Below are positions 1-6,275 of a stretch of 7,178 nt of DNA, one piece after another; position 1 is the first letter of the stretch; each line of letters begins with the position of its first letter. The translations under genes and the position numbers were made by a program. The stretch comes from an uncultured Ruminococcus sp. (GTDB lineage: Bacteria > Bacillota > Clostridia > Oscillospirales > CAG-272). Where the stretch lies: positions 1 through 7,178 of the forward strand of contig CACYWX010000155.1 in NCBI GenBank assembly GCA_902778205.1. Reading direction: 5' to 3'. The notes beneath the pieces were generated by a model. It made no database searches. It worked only from the letters and a program-made list of their open reading frames with translations, and was not told where the DNA came from.

Positions 1-586
1 GGTGCCGCAGGGTCCCCTTCCCGGTCTTTTGATCGTAAGGGGTGACGCCGTGCTTGACCATGTATTCCCGGATCACCTGGGCGATCTGGACCGCCGGCTC
101 CGACTGGAGCATACAGTCGGGACAATCCACCACATCGTGGGACCGGGAGCGATAAAAGCCGATGGCGGGCTCCTCCGCCGTTCCGCCCACCGGGAACTGG
201 CCGTTGTTGCGGTAGTACAAGGGCTCCTCCATGGCGACGATGGGTTCTACGGCCGGATCCGTCAGGCCTCCGATCCGCTCCAGGTTATCCCTGACCTTCC
301 GCTCTTTCCACAGCAGCTGCCCTTCGTAACTCATATTCGCCAGGCTGCAGCCGCCGCAGTCTCCCGCGAAGGCGCAGTGGGGCTCGATCCGGTACTGTGA
401 AGGCTCGATGATCCGGGTCAGCCGGCCAAAAGCGAAGGATTTCTTCACTTTCGTGATCTCCGCTTCACACCGGTCTCCCATCACCGCACCCGGCACAAAG
501 ACTGCCATGCCCTCCGCACGGCCGATGCCTTCCGCGTGGCCCACGTCTGCCTGTGCGGCATCAGCCGCCCTGAGCTGCTCTGCCAT
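1..586 (-). CDS. rlmD: 23S rRNA (uracil-C5)-methyltransferase, RlmD/RlmCD type, N-terminal part
   Basis: This is the first 195 codons of a SAM-dependent RNA methyltransferase; the catalytic Rossmann domain lies beyond the window edge. Family members make m5U in 23S rRNA (U1939, and in Gram-positive RlmCD also U747). Residues about 10-62 form a TRAM RNA-binding domain, seen as GIGRAEGMAVFVPGAV (20-35) and the TKVKKSFA stretch. The 4Fe-4S ligands are C71, C77 and C80 (C-x5-C-x2-C), with C155 as the likely fourth and C158 close by. YRNNGQFPVG (125-134) is a family motif. The ATG at 586 begins 5 bases after the rqcH stop and has no clear SD, so translation is probably coupled to rqcH. An internal ATG at 508 would remove the first TRAM strand and is less likely. 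The family is near certain. The exact uridine target, and a choice between RlmD and RlmCD, cannot be read from this half. Confidence 0.93.
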   Translation of the reverse strand, partial: MAEQLRAADAAQADVGHAEGIGRAEGMAVFVPGAVMGDRCEAEITKVKKSFAFGRLTRIIEPSQYRIEPHCAFAGDCGGCSLANMSYEGQLLWKERKVRDNLERIGGLTDPAVEPIVAMEEPLYYRNNGQFPVGGTAEEPAIGFYRSRSHDVVDCPDCMLQSEPAVQIAQVIREYMVKHGVTPYDQKTGKGTLRH

Positions 587-591
587 GGCTA

Positions 592-2310
592 TCAGCCGGA
601 GACGGCGGCCTTGGTGTAGACCACGAAGCCGGGCTTGGCCCCCGCGGGCTTCTTGACCTTACCCGCCTGGATGTAGTCCACCGGGATCATGACGCCGCCC
701 CGGGCCTTGGAATTGTACGCGGCGATCTCGGCGGCCTCGGTGAAGGCCTCGCCGGAGGGATCCCGCTCTCCCTCGAAGCACTGGAGCACCACATGGGAGC
801 CCGGCTGGTTCTTCACGTGGAACCACCAGTCGCCCCGGGACGCCAGCTTCGTGGTCAGATAGTCGTTGGCCACGTTGTTCCGTCCGCAGAGGACCGTGTG
901 GCCGTCGGAGGTGCGGTACCGGGCTATGGAGGGCGCGGACTGCTTCTTCTCCGTGTAGTTCTTCATTTTGGAGGCGTATCCGCTGTGCCAGAGCTCCGCC
1001 CGGATCTCGGAGAGCTCCTTTTCCCCGTCGGCGCGGGTCAGGGCGTCCAGCACCGTGTAGACGTAGGCCAGCTCCTCCTCCGCGGCCGCCAGCTGTTCGG
1101 TCAGATGGACCCGTGCGGCCTTGGACTTATTGTATTTCTTGTAGTAGACCTGGGCGTTGGCCTGGGGTGAGAGCCGCTTGTCCAGAGGGATCTTCACGGT
1201 GCCGCCGGCCTCATCGTACCAGTTCTCCAGCTCGCACTCCTTCATGCCCCGTTCCAGACGCCAGATGTTGGCGGTGATGAGGTCGCCCCAGAGCTTGTAC
1301 CGCTCCCCGTCCTCGCAGTCGGCCAGCTCCGCGCGCTGCTTGTCCATCTTCTTGAGGATGCGCGTCTCTGCGTTGGAAAGGAGGCGGAACACGTCCGAGG
1401 CCTTCCGGTGAAGCCGTTCCTCCCGGCTCCGCTCTCCGTAGTACACGTCGATGAGCCGCCCGAAGGACTCGACCTGCTCCTTCTCGTACCCGGCTCCGTA
1501 CTGACGGATGTCCATGAAGGCGTATTCCGCGGGGACGCCGTCCTTTTTGATCACGGTGGGGACCCCGTCCAGATTCCGGATGAGGTTCACCACCCGGAAG
1601 AACTGCTCCGTCAGGTCCCGCTCAGCCTCCCGCATGGTGGCGTCCGTCTTTCCGGCGGCCCGGTAGACGATTTCCCGGGCGATGAGGGGAGCCAGACCGG
1701 CGAAGCGCGACATGATGAACTTCTCGGCGGGCCTGTCCGGATCCTCCGCCGCGGCCATGGCCTTGAAGGTCCGCTCGTCGGTGGTCCCGGCGATGGGATC
1801 GGCCTTGTCCTGCTTCGGCGGGAGCTCGTAGCGCATGCCCGCCAGCACCTGCCGCTTCTCGCTGGCGGTGAAGTCCACGGATTTGAGGAGTCCGATAATC
1901 TTGTCCCCCGCGTCCGTGATGATGATATTGGAGAACCGCCCCATGAGCTCGGCGATGACGTGCTTCTGCGTCGGGAAGCCCATGTCGTTGTGGGTGTCGA
2001 AGGTCAGGCGGGCGGCCCGCTCGAAGCCCAGCTGTTCCGCCCCGGCGAAGCGCGCTCCGGAAAAATGCTTGCGGAGCATCATGCAGAACATGGGCGGGGT
2101 CGCGGGATTCTCGGGCTTGATGGCGGTCAGGTTCATATAGGAGCCGTTCCCGCCGGCGGATATGTTCAGTCGGTGCTCCTCTCCGCCGCAGCGGATCACG
2201 AAGACCGCCTCCTCCCGGCCGGGCTGGAAGATCTTGTCCACCTTCCCGCCGGTGAGTTTTCGGTTGAGCTCGTCCACGACGAAGCGGAGCATGGCGGCGT
2301 CAAATGCCAT
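592..2310 (-). CDS. rqcH: RqcH, NFACT-family ribosome quality-control factor
   Basis: This 572-residue protein is complete and of normal family length. Bacterial RqcH binds stalled 50S-peptidyl-tRNA complexes and recruits tRNA-Ala so that C-terminal alanine tails mark nascent chains for proteolysis; older annotations call it a fibronectin-binding protein. NFACT-N spans about 1-170, with MAFDAAMLRF at the start and MLRKHFSGARF at 78-88. A helix-hairpin-helix follows (FAGLAPLIAREI, 203-214), then a charged coiled-coil region (about 290-435) containing LSPQANAQVYYKKYNKSKAA (380-399). NFACT-R (about 460-568) has DYLTTKLASRGDWWFHVKNQ (483-502), PGSHVV and VKKPAGAKPG. The position equivalent to the B. 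subtilis Asp97-Arg98 motif reads E97-R98. I chose the ATG at 2310 because family proteins begin M-A-F-D; a GAGG lies 9 bases upstream. A TTG 21 bases earlier is unlikely to be the start. The gene sits 67 bases after the GNAT gene, with no convincing terminator or promoter between them. Confidence 0.95.
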   Translation of the reverse strand: MAFDAAMLRFVVDELNRKLTGGKVDKIFQPGREEAVFVIRCGGEEHRLNISAGGNGSYMNLTAIKPENPATPPMFCMMLRKHFSGARFAGAEQLGFERAARLTFDTHNDMGFPTQKHVIAELMGRFSNIIITDAGDKIIGLLKSVDFTASEKRQVLAGMRYELPPKQDKADPIAGTTDERTFKAMAAAEDPDRPAEKFIMSRFAGLAPLIAREIVYRAAGKTDATMREAERDLTEQFFRVVNLIRNLDGVPTVIKKDGVPAEYAFMDIRQYGAGYEKEQVESFGRLIDVYYGERSREERLHRKASDVFRLLSNAETRILKKMDKQRAELADCEDGERYKLWGDLITANIWRLERGMKECELENWYDEAGGTVKIPLDKRLSPQANAQVYYKKYNKSKAARVHLTEQLAAAEEELAYVYTVLDALTRADGEKELSEIRAELWHSGYASKMKNYTEKKQSAPSIARYRTSDGHTVLCGRNNVANDYLTTKLASRGDWWFHVKNQPGSHVVLQCFEGERDPSGEAFTEAAEIAAYNSKARGGVMIPVDYIQAGKVKKPAGAKPGFVVYTKAAVSG

Positions 2311-2377
2311 ATGGAAATACCTCGGAGACAAAGTGATCGGGCGTCACCCGGGACACGGATGCGCGCGCCGGTTTGCG

Positions 2378-3118
2378 TCATTCCTCTTTCCTGTCCAGAT
2401 GATCGAAGAAGGCCCCGTCGTCCTCGCCGGATTTGCGGAAGACGAAGGGGAAGATCCTGGCGGAGGGGATCAGTCCGGCCTTTTCGGCGCACCGGACGGA
2501 GGGCTCGTTGAGATGGGAGGTCAGGTACTGGACCCTCTCTCCCATCCCGGTCAGATACGACGTCAGAAGAGCCGTGCAGGCAGGCCCGAAGCCGCGTCCC
2601 CGCCACGTCTCGGCGCACTCCACGTTCATCTCGCAGAAGCCCTCGTCCTCGGAGACGTCGTTGAGACCGGCGAAGCAGACGATCCGTCCCTCCCCGTCCC
2701 GTACCACAGCCATCCTGTCCACGGGATTGGCCGGATCCAGGGCGAACTCGTCCAGCGCCAGCTCCCCGTCCCAGCGCTCCCCCTCAAGGGTTGAGATCAG
2801 GACGGCGGGCGCGGTGTCCGTCAAAAGGGCCGACCCGGGACGGTAATCGATCAGCGGGTAGTCGGCGGTGTCGGCCTCGTCGTACCCGAAGGGCTCCATC
2901 AGCGGCCGGAGGGCGTCCGTCAGCCACTCCACGGCCTCATGGGACAGGGGATCGGCGGAAAAGCGCTCCTCGAACCGGCGGCACAGGTCCCCGGCGAAGG
3001 AGTAGCACAGGATCCGCAACTCCCCGTTTCCGTACAGGGTCAATTCGGCCGGAACCGCCAGAGGGCTTTCCTCGGCGAACACGAGCCGCTCGAATTCCGT
3101 TTTTTCCAATACGATCAT
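2378..3118 (-). CDS. GNAT-family N-acetyltransferase
   Basis: This 246-residue cytoplasmic protein has a C-terminal GNAT fold that transfers an acetyl group from acetyl-CoA to an unidentified amine. The acetyl-CoA pyrophosphate loop is TWRGRGFGPA (171-180), matching R-x-x-G-x-G with R173, G176 and G178. The later NEPSVRCAEKAGL segment (204-216) is the usual motif-B helix. The strand before the loop is FCEMNVECAE (161-170). The first 130 or so residues are acidic and not recognisable to me, so the protein is longer than a minimal GNAT of about 150 residues. The ATG at 3118 overlaps the upstream stop as ATGA, which implies translational coupling. A GGAGG lies 10 bases upstream (3133-3129), inside the preceding gene. 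A start 24 bases earlier is possible but would deepen the overlap. The fold is secure. The substrate is unknown, and neither a role in protein or ribosome acetylation nor a small-molecule role can be chosen from sequence. Confidence 0.87.
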   Translation of the reverse strand: MIVLEKTEFERLVFAEESPLAVPAELTLYGNGELRILCYSFAGDLCRRFEERFSADPLSHEAVEWLTDALRPLMEPFGYDEADTADYPLIDYRPGSALLTDTAPAVLISTLEGERWDGELALDEFALDPANPVDRMAVVRDGEGRIVCFAGLNDVSEDEGFCEMNVECAETWRGRGFGPACTALLTSYLTGMGERVQYLTSHLNEPSVRCAEKAGLIPSARIFPFVFRKSGEDDGAFFDHLDRKEE

Positions 3119-4074
3119 GCGCTCCGCTCCTCCGTATCCCATCCGGCAAAAAGACCGTCCTCCGCGCCGGACATGCTCATGGATTTCTCCGCCCCGGCCT
3201 CCCCTCCGCCGGCGATCACGAAGAAATACGGCGGGAACCGGGTGTCCACGGGATCCTCCCGCCGGTGTCCGAACAGGCCGGTCACAAAGCGGTAATAGCG
3301 GTAGTACCCCTCCAGGCTCCGGTTCAGGAAGAAGTAGCAGGCCGGAGAGGAGCCGGTCAGGGGAAAGACCAGGGCGTCGTGGGTCTCGGGTGAGAAGGTA
3401 TTCTCCGCGTAGTACATGTTCATATACAAAACGGTTTTCCCGGGCATCGCGGCCTCCAGGCCCTCCCGGAAGCCGTCGGTCAGCTCCCGGCCGTCCACGG
3501 CGCAGAGGGCTCCCCGCTCCGTCTCGGCGAAGGCGACGGCGATGCGCTCCGGCAGGGTGTCCGCGTCCTTGTCCTCATAGGTGGCCACGCCGAACTTCTT
3601 GGCCTCCGACATGGTGCTGTTGACGTAGAAGATCTCGCTCAGGTAGTCGCAGCAGTCGTCGGTCATGCCAGTCTGCTCCTTCAGGGAGCGGATGCGCTTG
3701 TTGAAACGGTCCTCGTCGGTCTGCTTCAGCATGTTCCCGGCGATGGCCACCTGATTGTGGGTCAGGGGCATGAGGACGTCCGAAATATCGTTGTTCTGCT
3801 TGACGAACCGGGTGAGATGGCCCAGCACGTCGTAGCTCTCGGCCACGGCGAAATCCATGCCCACCACAATCAGATCCGCCGCGGCCACGTCCGACCGGGC
3901 GTCGTAATACACGGCGTAGGTGTTGGTGTCCGGGCGGAATTTCTCCCCGGCCAGCCGCAGAGGCGCGACGAACACCTTTTCCAGTCCGGCGGGAGTGAAA
4001 AACAGAAGCGCCAGTCCCTGCAGAACGACGACGGCCGCCAGAAACACGGCCAGCCGCCGGAGGGTTTTGCCCAT
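3115..4074 (-). CDS. Membrane-anchored protein of unknown function
   Basis: I do not recognise this 319-residue protein. It begins with a short basic N-terminus (MGKTLRR) and a hydrophobic segment at about 8-27, so it is most likely a signal-anchored protein with its bulk outside the membrane. No lipobox and no convincing signal-peptidase site are visible. The soluble part has a strand-like ADLIVVGMDF (66-75) followed by a helical stretch ending LTRFVKQNN (87-95), two adjacent cysteines (C141, C142), a tyrosine-rich stretch (256-262) and a hydrophobic PPYFFVIAGG (281-290). The strand-helix pattern faintly recalls Ere/ChaN/TIKI-like proteins, but their G-E-x-H active site is absent, so I assign no function. 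The ATG at 4074 has an AGGGAAGG SD 8 bases upstream and lies about 27 bases after the predicted transcription start. The ATG at 4119 lies upstream of the -10 box, and the ATG at 4095 has no SD. This is the first gene of the operon and overlaps the GNAT gene by 4 bases. Confidence 0.82.
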   Translation of the reverse strand: MGKTLRRLAVFLAAVVVLQGLALLFFTPAGLEKVFVAPLRLAGEKFRPDTNTYAVYYDARSDVAAADLIVVGMDFAVAESYDVLGHLTRFVKQNNDISDVLMPLTHNQVAIAGNMLKQTDEDRFNKRIRSLKEQTGMTDDCCDYLSEIFYVNSTMSEAKKFGVATYEDKDADTLPERIAVAFAETERGALCAVDGRELTDGFREGLEAAMPGKTVLYMNMYYAENTFSPETHDALVFPLTGSSPACYFFLNRSLEGYYRYYRFVTGLFGHRREDPVDTRFPPYFFVIAGGGEAGAEKSMSMSGAEDGLFAGWDTEERSA

Positions 4075-4082
4075 ATCGGTTG

Positions 4083-4090
4083 CCTTCCCT
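4083..4090 (-). promoter_or_regulatory. Ribosome binding site that sets the start of the membrane-anchored gene
   Basis: The minus strand reads AGGGAAGG, 8 bases before the ATG at 4074. Neither in-frame ATG farther upstream (4095, 4119) has such a site. It therefore supports the shorter, 319-residue protein. Confidence 0.6.
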
Positions 4091-4107
4091 TTCATTTCAG
4101 TGCTTCT

Positions 4108-4136
4108 ATTGTATCGCATCCGCCGTCCGAAATCAA
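4108..4136 (-). promoter_or_regulatory. Predicted sigma-A-type promoter of the four-gene operon
   Basis: On the minus strand, a -35 box TTGATT (4136-4131, 4 of 6 matches to TTGACA) is followed by a 17-base spacer and a -10 box TACAAT (4113-4108, 5 of 6 matches to TATAAT). The predicted transcript starts near 4101, giving a leader of about 27 bases before the ATG at 4074. It sits in the one clearly AT-rich intergenic stretch, just after the terminator of the preceding unit. It should drive the membrane-anchored, GNAT, rqcH and rlmD genes. Confidence 0.7.
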
Positions 4137-4160
4137 CAGCATTTCATAAAAACTTGCCGT

Positions 4161-4172
4161 ATGAACGTTCAT
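4161..4172. repeat. Perfect 12-base palindrome upstream of the operon promoter
   Basis: ATGAACGTTCAT is identical to its reverse complement. It ends 24 bases upstream of the -35 box. It could be a binding site for a dimeric regulator. It contains GAAC and GTTC directly joined, unlike the Firmicute LexA box, which has four bases between these halves. A chance palindrome in AT-rich sequence remains possible. Confidence 0.3.
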
Positions 4173-4200
4173 TTTTCGTTGAAAAGTGCCGTTTTCCGAC

Positions 4201-4243
4201 AAAAATCCCCGCGGTCCGCCCCGTTTGTCAGGACGCCGCGGGG
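4201..4243 (-). terminator. Rho-independent terminator after the glycoside hydrolase gene
   Basis: On the minus strand, the arms CCCCGCGG (4243-4236) and CCGCGGGG (4214-4207) form a perfect 8-base-pair GC stem. Three further pairs (TCC with GGA) can form after a 2-base bulge. The stem is followed by A and then five T residues (4205-4201). It begins 17 bases after the hydrolase stop codon. The opposite strand has no T-tract after the stem, so it acts in one direction only. Confidence 0.85.
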
Positions 4244-4260
4244 TGTGCTATGTCATGCGG

Positions 4261-6210
4261 TCAATCTTCGATCTCCATGATGTCGTAGAGATCGATCCGG
4301 GGAACGGTGACGGTGATCCGGCCGTCGGACCACGTGAAGTCCAGCCTCCGGCCCTCGGGCTGAAGGATCAGGGCGGCGGGCTTCTTTTCCGCGGCCACGG
4401 ACAGGGTAACGTCCAGAACCGGCGGGATGAAGTCCTCCGTGGCGGTCTCCCGGGAGGCGTGGGAGCCGTTGGCGTTGACCAGCTGGACGAACCGTTTCCC
4501 ATCCTTGACGAGGATCCCGACCTCCAGCAGGCCGAGAGCCTTTTCGATCCTCACAGCGGGCGTGTACAGCCGCTCCGCCAGGGTCCGGATCAGATCCCGG
4601 TGGATGTACTGGACGCAGATCCCGTACTGGGTCCCGATGTCCGCGGCGATCATGGCGATTTTTCCCTTCCCATAGGGGAGGATCACTGCGCCGGGCAGAT
4701 TGGTCTCCCGTTCCGCGTCCCCGATCCTGCCTACGGTTTCGGCTCCCTCCGCCGTCACCGCATGGGCGTCCTTCAGGATCCCGGTGTATTCCCCGTCCAC
4801 GGTCAGCCACCGCTGGCGGTCGGTCTGGTCCGAATCGTCCACCGTCACGCCGGGCAGGTCCTTTGCGAAAGTCCGGCAGGTGAAGGGCCCGGTCAGAAGC
4901 AGGCTCCCGCCGTTCTCCGCGTATGCCAGCAGCTCCGCTTTCATGGCATCGTCCAGCCCGTATTTCAGCTCCGGCACGGCGATGAGTCCCCAGTCCGCGC
5001 ACCGGCCCCGGAGGGTGTGCTCGCAGGCGATCTCCACGGGCTGTCCCGCGTCGCACATCAGCGCCGTCAGGCCCACCGTGCGCTCGTATCCCGTGCGGCC
5101 CCACAGGTTCCCGTGCTCCAGGGCCCGGTCGTGGGTGGACAGAAGGATCACCGCGTTGTGCTCGGCCTTTCCGCGGAAGCAGTAGGGCTCCCGGGCCCGG
5201 ACGAAGGCTCCCACGTCCTTCATGCGCCGGATCTGCTCCATGCGGGGGGAGCCGTCCGGATACTGGGTGATGTAGTTCTGGAAGCCGCCTCCCAGGGACA
5301 GCACCGCTGCGGCCTCCTGCATGATCTGCACGGGATGCTTCGGGACGCCGGACAGCTTCAGGTCCCCGTGTCCGGAGCGGAAGTTCCAGGCCATAAGGTC
5401 CCAGGTCATGTTCTGCTGAGCGATGGCGCGTCCCGCGTATCTGGCCACGTTGAAGGAGTTGCTGGGGTTGAAGTCGCCGGAGAGGAAGTCCACGTTCGAC
5501 GTCACGGGCTCCGGCATGTGGTCGGTGTAGGCCCAGTTGGAGGCGATCTGGAAGTCTGGGTACTCCCGGTGCACCTCGTCCACGTAATGGCGGACGTATC
5601 TCCGGAACAGCTCCCGGCAGAACTCCCGATACTCCTCGAAATGCGGATCCCCGGGCTTCACGGGCAGCTCCCCGCCGAGATCGATTCCGGTCTCCTTCTC
5701 AAAGGCGGCCACGGTTTCGGGATCGTAGTCCGCGGCGGTCCCCCAGCATTCGCCGTCCACCCATACGCCGTCCGCGCCGTACTTTCCCGCCAGCTCCTTC
5801 AATTGCGGGATGAGGAGCATGTCGGCGTAGTGTCCCGCCACCCGGGTCACCGCGTCGGAACGGGTCCCGGGCGGATTCATGATGGCCTCCCCCGGGTGAT
5901 GCTCGCAGAACCGCCGGTCGATGACGCCGGAGTAATGGAGGTAGAGAGCCACCCCCTCCTCCTTCGTGACCCTGCGCCACAGGGCCAGGGTGTCCATGGC
6001 AAACCGCGGCATGGGATTCTCGAGCTCCGTGGGATAGGACGCCCAGCCGGGATGCCCCTTGCAGTCCACCTGAATGAAGTCCGGACGGATCTCCCGGCAG
6101 ATTTCGCGGATGTCCTCCTCCTTCAGGGTCGCCCCGACGACGGCGCCGGTGGCCGGATTGGCGTGAAAATCGAAATGCAGGCCAAACGCGCTGTCCGCTC
6201 TTCTTTTCAT
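4261..6210 (-). CDS. Glycoside hydrolase-like protein (TIM barrel, GATase-like and beta-sandwich domains)
   Basis: This 649-residue protein looks like a cytoplasmic glycosidase, related to proteins usually labelled alpha-L-fucosidase-like or as having a beta-galactosidase trimerisation domain. Residues 1-345 form a TIM barrel, with FGLHFDFHA (9-17), RPDFIQVDCKGHPGWASYPT (42-61), GVALYLHYSGV (86-96) and YGADGVWVDGECW (144-156). By analogy with the W-x-D strand of GH29, D152 is the candidate nucleophile, with E154 as an alternative. NWAYTDHMPEP (225-235) and DFLSGDF (241-247) may line the active site. Residues about 350-545 resemble the class-I amidotransferase-like domain of GH42-type enzymes (GLIAVPELKYG, AENGGSLLLTGPF). 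The last 95 or so residues are strand-rich. There is no signal peptide, so the substrate is probably an imported oligosaccharide or glycoside. An AAGGAG lies 7 bases before the ATG, which fixes the start. The gene follows the HTH-LRR gene and ends at a terminator. Its substrate and CAZy family are unknown to me. Confidence 0.85.
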   Translation of the reverse strand: MKRRADSAFGLHFDFHANPATGAVVGATLKEEDIREICREIRPDFIQVDCKGHPGWASYPTELENPMPRFAMDTLALWRRVTKEEGVALYLHYSGVIDRRFCEHHPGEAIMNPPGTRSDAVTRVAGHYADMLLIPQLKELAGKYGADGVWVDGECWGTAADYDPETVAAFEKETGIDLGGELPVKPGDPHFEEYREFCRELFRRYVRHYVDEVHREYPDFQIASNWAYTDHMPEPVTSNVDFLSGDFNPSNSFNVARYAGRAIAQQNMTWDLMAWNFRSGHGDLKLSGVPKHPVQIMQEAAAVLSLGGGFQNYITQYPDGSPRMEQIRRMKDVGAFVRAREPYCFRGKAEHNAVILLSTHDRALEHGNLWGRTGYERTVGLTALMCDAGQPVEIACEHTLRGRCADWGLIAVPELKYGLDDAMKAELLAYAENGGSLLLTGPFTCRTFAKDLPGVTVDDSDQTDRQRWLTVDGEYTGILKDAHAVTAEGAETVGRIGDAERETNLPGAVILPYGKGKIAMIAADIGTQYGICVQYIHRDLIRTLAERLYTPAVRIEKALGLLEVGILVKDGKRFVQLVNANGSHASRETATEDFIPPVLDVTLSVAAEKKPAALILQPEGRRLDFTWSDGRITVTVPRIDLYDIMEIED

Positions 6211-6217
6211 GATGCTT

Positions 6218-6223
6218 CTCCTT
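6218..6223 (-). promoter_or_regulatory. Strong ribosome binding site of the glycoside hydrolase gene
   Basis: The minus strand reads AAGGAG, then 7 bases, then ATG (6210). This is near-ideal for a Firmicute, so it settles the start and suggests efficient translation. Confidence 0.8.
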
Positions 6224-6245
6224 CCGCTGAAAACGTGAATGTCGG

Positions 6246-6275
6246 ATTGTATGCGAAACCGATTCGGGCCGTCAC
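6246..6275 (-). promoter_or_regulatory. Candidate promoter of the glycoside hydrolase gene
   Basis: On the minus strand, GTGACG (6275-6270, 4 of 6 matches to TTGACA) is followed by an 18-base spacer and TACAAT (6251-6246), the same -10 hexamer as the promoter at 4113. A transcript would start near 6239, about 29 bases before the ATG. The -35 overlaps the stop codon of the HTH-LRR gene. The plus-strand AACCGATT (6258-6265), within the spacer, fits the AANCGNTT core of LacI-family operators. That core also occurs by chance in a window this size. Confidence 0.45.

Noticed and set aside
592..2331. A TTG start for rqcH, 21 bases upstream of the ATG
   Set aside because: NFACT proteins start M-A-F-D, which fits the ATG at 2310. 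The GAGG that could serve as its SD lies between the two candidates.
2311..2377. A possible terminator hairpin between the GNAT and rqcH genes
   Set aside because: Only a short CGGG/CCCG stem is visible, followed by three T residues. This is too weak, and read-through into rqcH is more likely.
1408..2511. A 367-codon open frame on the plus strand, antisense to rqcH
   Set aside because: It has the same codon-register effect as the hydrolase antisense frame and gives no domain. rqcH on the other strand is unmistakable.
3115..4119. A longer start (4119) for the membrane-anchored protein
   Set aside because: This ATG lies upstream of the predicted -10 box and has no SD. The ATG at 4074 has both a suitable leader and an SD.
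4161..4172. SOS (LexA) box
   Set aside because: GAAC and GTTC are directly joined here. The Firmicute LexA site needs four bases between the half-sites.
4253..5104. A 283-codon open frame on the minus strand, within the hydrolase gene
   Set aside because: It is a shifted frame of a well-supported gene, with an Arg, Gly and Asp-rich composition typical of out-of-frame GC-rich DNA.
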